Positions 6,801 through 8,947 of a DNA stretch of 8,947 nt are shown piece after piece; the first letter of the stretch is position 1; every line of letters begins with the position of its first letter. The notes beneath the pieces were generated by a model. The model saw only the letters and a list, made by a program, of their open reading frames with translations, did no database searches and was not told where the DNA came from. A program made the position numbers and the translations under genes. Source of the stretch: an uncultured Desulfotignum sp. (lineage in GTDB: Bacteria; Desulfobacterota; Desulfobacteria; Desulfobacterales; Desulfobacteraceae); NCBI GenBank assembly GCA_937951975.1, contig CALGAJ010000069.1, forward strand, positions 1 to 8,947, given 5' to 3'.

Positions 6801-7187
6801 ATGACAAAAAATCGGACATCCGAGGTCTTATCTGCAAATCAATTGAAGGCCATAAAGGCACTGATAGCACATGAAACGGTTTCAGATGCTGCCAAAGCCT
6901 GTAACCTCGCAAGGGATACTGTGTATCGATACATGCGTGATCCCATCTTCGACCATGAACTGAAAAAAGCGAAACGGATTCTGGTCAACCGGACCATCCT
7001 CTCTTTGCAGCAGTCCTGCCGTCACGCGGCCACTGCCTTGGCGACAATATGTCGGGACGAGGAAGCTCCTCCGTCCGCACGTGTGTCAGCGGCCCGGGAA
7101 ATATTGAACCAGACCATGAAGGCTATCGAGATCGAGGGAATTGAGGAGCGGCTTCAGGCCCTCGAAGAGCGTTTCAAAATGAATTGA
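6801..7187 (+). CDS. Terminase-small-subunit-like / phBC6A51-type helix-turn-helix protein, 128 aa
   Basis: Residues 10-50 (LSANQLKAIKALIAHETVSD, then AAKACNLARDTVYRYMRDP) form a helix-turn-helix of the type found in small terminase subunits and phBC6A51-like phage proteins. A long helical region follows, with PPSARVSAAREILNQTMKAIE (91-110), and the end (GIEERLQALEERFKMN) carries a coil resembling the N-terminal helix of the neighbouring short proteins. TerS proteins bind packaging sites and partner with the large terminase. No large terminase, portal or capsid gene is present here, so it either serves another purpose (transcriptional regulator) or acts with a helper phage. AGGAGG (6787-6792) gives an excellent start. 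Confidence 0.82.
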   Translation: MTKNRTSEVLSANQLKAIKALIAHETVSDAAKACNLARDTVYRYMRDPIFDHELKKAKRILVNRTILSLQQSCRHAATALATICRDEEAPPSARVSAAREILNQTMKAIEIEGIEERLQALEERFKMN

Positions 7188-7200
7188 AGGGGGTGTGTCA
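7187..7200 (+). repeat. Duplicated translation leader, copy 2
   Basis: This is the partner of the leader at 6135-6148, placed before the gene at 7203. Shared use of a purine-rich ribosome binding site could explain part of the likeness, but the match extends past it. Confidence 0.5.
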
Positions 7201-7202
7201 AA

Positions 7203-7481
7203 ATGAACTATAGTTGCAGAATCAAGCAGCTTGAAAAGAAATCAAACAAGGGAAGCGGTGAGGTTCACATTGAAGTTGCCCGATATGACAGCAATGACAA
7301 TTATGATGAACGATATGCATTGTTCCAGGCCCGTAAGGTACTGGGGTTTGTATCCTTCGATGAGCTGCAACGGACCATCTTCGCATGTGGCCCTGAGACT
7401 AAGGCCCGGTATGAGAACATCACGGTGGCCCAGGCCAAAAAGATAATGGCGGCCGCTGCAAAAAAGGAGAGAAACACATGA
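7203..7481 (+). CDS. Short protein with N-terminal RIKQLEKKS helix, 92 aa
   Basis: It starts MNYSCRIKQLEKKSNKG and is followed by a strand-like VHIEVARYDSNDNYDERYAL and a helical C-terminus. The front matches the next gene at M-N-Y, R-I and E-K-K-S. The ribosome binding region AAGGGGGTGTGTCA (7187-7200) is nearly identical to the one before the 53-residue gene at 6148. The stop overlaps the next start (ATGA). Function unknown. Confidence 0.78.
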   Translation: MNYSCRIKQLEKKSNKGSGEVHIEVARYDSNDNYDERYALFQARKVLGFVSFDELQRTIFACGPETKARYENITVAQAKKIMAAAAKKERNT

Positions 7482-7657
7482 ATTACAAGAAACGTATTGA
7501 ACGTATTGAAAAAAAATCTCCTCAGCAGCAGGAGGAGACTGTGCATGAACTGCTTGACCGGGTGGGGCTTGGGTGTTTGAAAAAGAATATTGAGACAGCG
7601 GACAGTTTTCTTGATGTTGTGACGGATCAGGGGGAGAAGGTTATTTGGAGAAGGTGA
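7478..7657 (+). CDS. Short protein with N-terminal RIERIEKKS helix, 59 aa, last gene of the train
   Basis: ATG 7478 overlaps the previous stop and has AAGGAG (7464-7469) 8 nt upstream. The product begins MNYKKRIERIEKKSPQQQEE and continues with ELLDRVGLGCLKKNIETADS, ending VIWRR. It repeats the front of the preceding gene with different codons, so this is either an old duplication or selected similarity. No domain recognised. It is the last coupled gene before a decayed region. Confidence 0.72.
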   Translation: MNYKKRIERIEKKSPQQQEETVHELLDRVGLGCLKKNIETADSFLDVVTDQGEKVIWRR

Positions 7658-7699
7658 AACACAGGTTTAGTGAAACGTATCATCTTTTTCCGATTATTT

Positions 7700-7728
7700 G
7701 GCGGTAACCCAGAAAAAATATGACCGCC
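7700..7728 (+). terminator. Weak stem-loop at the end of the operon
   Basis: GGCGGT (7700-7705) pairs with ACCGCC (7723-7728) across a 17-nt A-rich loop, 43 bp after the last gene of the train. There is no proper T-run (only CTTGTTGTTG), so termination here is only possible, not shown. Confidence 0.25.
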
Positions 7729-7768
7729 CTTGTTGTTGACAAAGCATCAACTCAAAATCGACTTATAG

Positions 7769-8112
7769 CCCATACGGTTCGCATGGACTCCATGTAATTT
7801 CGGCGGCAAGCGGATCTGGTTTGTTTGTCCATACTGTGGCCGGCGTTGTGCCGTGATATACTCTTGTGGAAAATATTTTGCCTGCCGCATATGCGCAAAC
7901 GTGGCTTACCAAACCCAGAACGAAACCTGGCAGGATCGATTGTTTAACAAAGCTGACAAGCTGAGGAAGAAGATCGGTGCTGAGCCCGGGGCGTTGAATC
8001 CACTGCCGTATTCCAAACCCAAATGGATGCATCAAAAAATATGGGACGGATCAGGCGGCAGATTGATAGGTTAGAGGACAGGGGTTTTGCCGGTCTGGAA
8101 AAGTATCTGTGA
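7769..8112 (+). pseudogene. Decayed zinc-ribbon mobile-element protein: 5' half missing, one frameshift
   Basis: The frame reads TPCNFGGKRIWFVCP, then YCGRRCAVIYSCGKYFACRI and CANVAYQTQNETWQDRL, ending KPKWMHQKIWD. From memory this is the C-terminal half of a widespread phage/island protein family with two zinc knuckles (CPxCG and CRxC), whose members usually have a further N-terminal domain. Here an in-frame TAG (7766-7768) lies immediately before the conserved part, and the upstream sequence shows none of the expected domain. Near 8044-8050 the frame runs off to a stop at 8072, while the shifted frame continues RQIDRLEDRGFAGLEKYL to TGA 8110-8112, the expected family ending. Loss of one base explains this. 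A short internal start (GTG 7853) without a clear ribosome site is possible but unlikely to be meaningful. Confidence 0.8.
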
Positions 8113-8336
8113 TAAAAACAGCTCCGTCACAAAGGTATACCATTGACAGGGCTAAACCCTTAGAAAAGATTTATGGCATTAGGTAAAACGTTGAGACATT
8201 GATGTTTATCAGAACCATCCGGCGAAGAATTGAATTGGGGTGGTAGATGGTTCAACTCTTGTGGTAGAATGATCAGGCTGACAATGGGTCAGAAAATTTA
8301 TTCTGTCAACAGGATGCAGATGAACACGGAATGTTC
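8113..8336 (+). other. Non-coding region between the element remnant and the hydrolase
   Basis: No gene is seen. TTGACA (8143-8148) could be a -35 box, but the following sequence (AAGATT at 8166) is a poor -10. GAACCATC (8212-8219) and GATGGTTC (8246-8253) form a perfect 8-bp inverted repeat with a 26-nt loop. GTGGTAGA occurs at 8240-8247 and 8261-8268, 21 bp apart. The right attachment site of the element may lie here, but its partner would be outside the window. Confidence 0.4.
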
Positions 8337-8338
8337 AT
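8320..8338. promoter_or_regulatory. Inverted repeat over the hydrolase start
   Basis: ATGAACA (8320-8326) and TGTTCAT (8332-8338) are perfectly complementary around CGGAA and cover both possible start codons (8331 and 8337). A hairpin here could hide the start in mRNA, or the site could bind a repressor. Confidence 0.4.
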
Positions 8339-8947
8339 GAAACTGATTGTCCGGATAGTCGCTATGGGGCTTGCCTGTTACGGGTTGGTGGGCGCGGCAC
8401 TCTATTTTTTTCAAGAAAAATTGTTGTTTTTTCCCATGGGCCAGGTTTTTGGGAACTGCCCCAGGATGGACCGTTACGGAGCCAGGGCGGTAGAGACAGG
8501 AGGGGGCCGTTATTATTTAAAACCGTCTGAAAATGCAGAGCAGTGGATCATTGTTTTTCACGGCAATGCCGGCAATGCCTGTGACCGAACCTATTTTTTT
8601 GATCTACCGGCCGGAATCAATGCCCATATTATCTTGGTTGAATATCCAGGGTATGGAGGGGATGGTACCCGGCCCGGTGAAACGCCGATCCTTGAAAATG
8701 CCCGAACACTGGTCAATGAAATTAAAAATCAGGACAACAGCAATCTTCCTGTTTTTCTTCTGGGAGAATCTTTGGGAACCGGCGTGGCAACCTGGGTTTC
8801 CGCGAGGACGGAAACAGCCGGACTGATTCTGATATCCGCCTATACCGCCATCCTGGATGTGGCCCGGCATCACTACCCATGGCTGCCGGTTCGCTCTCTT
8901 TTAAGACACCGGTTTGAAGCATCAAAATGGGCAGCAGAAAAGCAAAC
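8337..8947 (+). CDS. Alpha/beta hydrolase, membrane-anchored, 3' end outside window
   Basis: The visible 203 residues have the layout of the BEM46/serine aminopeptidase-like alpha/beta hydrolases. There is an N-terminal hydrophobic segment (about residues 3-25, likely a membrane anchor or uncleaved signal), the oxyanion strand IIVFHGNAGN (71-80), the EYPGYGGDG turn (102-110) and the nucleophile elbow LLGESLGTG (S145). The acid and histidine of the triad would lie past the window edge. It probably hydrolyses an ester or peptide at the inner membrane; the substrate is unknown. The start may be ATG 8331 or 8337; CGGAA (8327-8331) favours 8337 weakly. It stands apart from the element's operon, has a separate leader and is probably host chromosome. 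Confidence 0.9.
   Translation, partial: MKLIVRIVAMGLACYGLVGAALYFFQEKLLFFPMGQVFGNCPRMDRYGARAVETGGGRYYLKPSENAEQWIIVFHGNAGNACDRTYFFDLPAGINAHIILVEYPGYGGDGTRPGETPILENARTLVNEIKNQDNSNLPVFLLGESLGTGVATWVSARTETAGLILISAYTAILDVARHHYPWLPVRSLLRHRFEASKWAAEKQ

Noticed and set aside
7853..8074. An intact 73-residue gene starting at GTG 7853
   Set aside because: The conserved family frame continues upstream of it to 7769 and the end is frameshifted, so it is a fragment rather than a gene.
8246..8270. A GGTTCAACTC segment resembling a tRNA T-arm, possible attachment site
   Set aside because: No acceptor stem, anticodon arm or D-arm can be drawn around it.
1..8947. CRISPR arrays, rRNA, tRNA and complete insertion sequences
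   Set aside because: No regularly spaced repeat set, no recognisable RNA gene and no transposase seen on either strand.

Overview
The window looks like most of a small integrated mobile element in a Gram-negative, probably deltaproteobacterial, chromosome. The organism is inferred only from protein flavour and base composition (a Desulfobacterales-like sulfate reducer is my best guess); no rRNA or other marker is present. All intact genes are on the + strand.

Left part (1-541): the catalytic C-terminus of a tyrosine recombinase (its N-terminus lies outside the window), then a GC-rich hairpin region whose minus strand also reads like the tail of a lost protein. Cargo slot (558-2214): one large gene of unknown function, visibly more A-rich than its neighbours and closed by a strong intrinsic terminator. 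It sits alone between the integrase and the replication module, the position where integrative elements and phage satellites often carry accessory genes.

Control and replication module (2218-5554): a tandem 17-bp repeat, two inverted repeats suitable as operators, a 66-residue excisionase/AlpA-like helix-turn-helix protein, a possible 12-codon leader ORF, and a 994-residue replication protein. That protein combines an archaeo-eukaryotic-primase-like N-terminus, a zinc finger and an SF2-type helicase that carries four cysteines placed like the Fe-S domain of XPD/DinG helicases.

Small-gene train (5541-7657): eight tightly packed, mostly overlapping genes. They encode a zinc-ribbon protein, an unknown 117-residue protein, a terminase-small-subunit-like HTH protein, and five short proteins, most of which begin with the same short basic/coiled-coil signature (R-I-x-x-[LI]-E). 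From 2319 to 7657 the spacing suggests one long operon: repressor/excisionase, then replication, then small accessory proteins.

Right end (7769-8947): a decayed zinc-ribbon gene (N-terminal half missing, one frameshift near its end), a non-coding stretch with several inverted repeats, and the start of an alpha/beta hydrolase that is probably host chromosome. No capsid, portal, large terminase, conjugation, CRISPR or RNA genes were found, so the element is either a satellite-like or minimal integrative element, or its other half lies left of the window.
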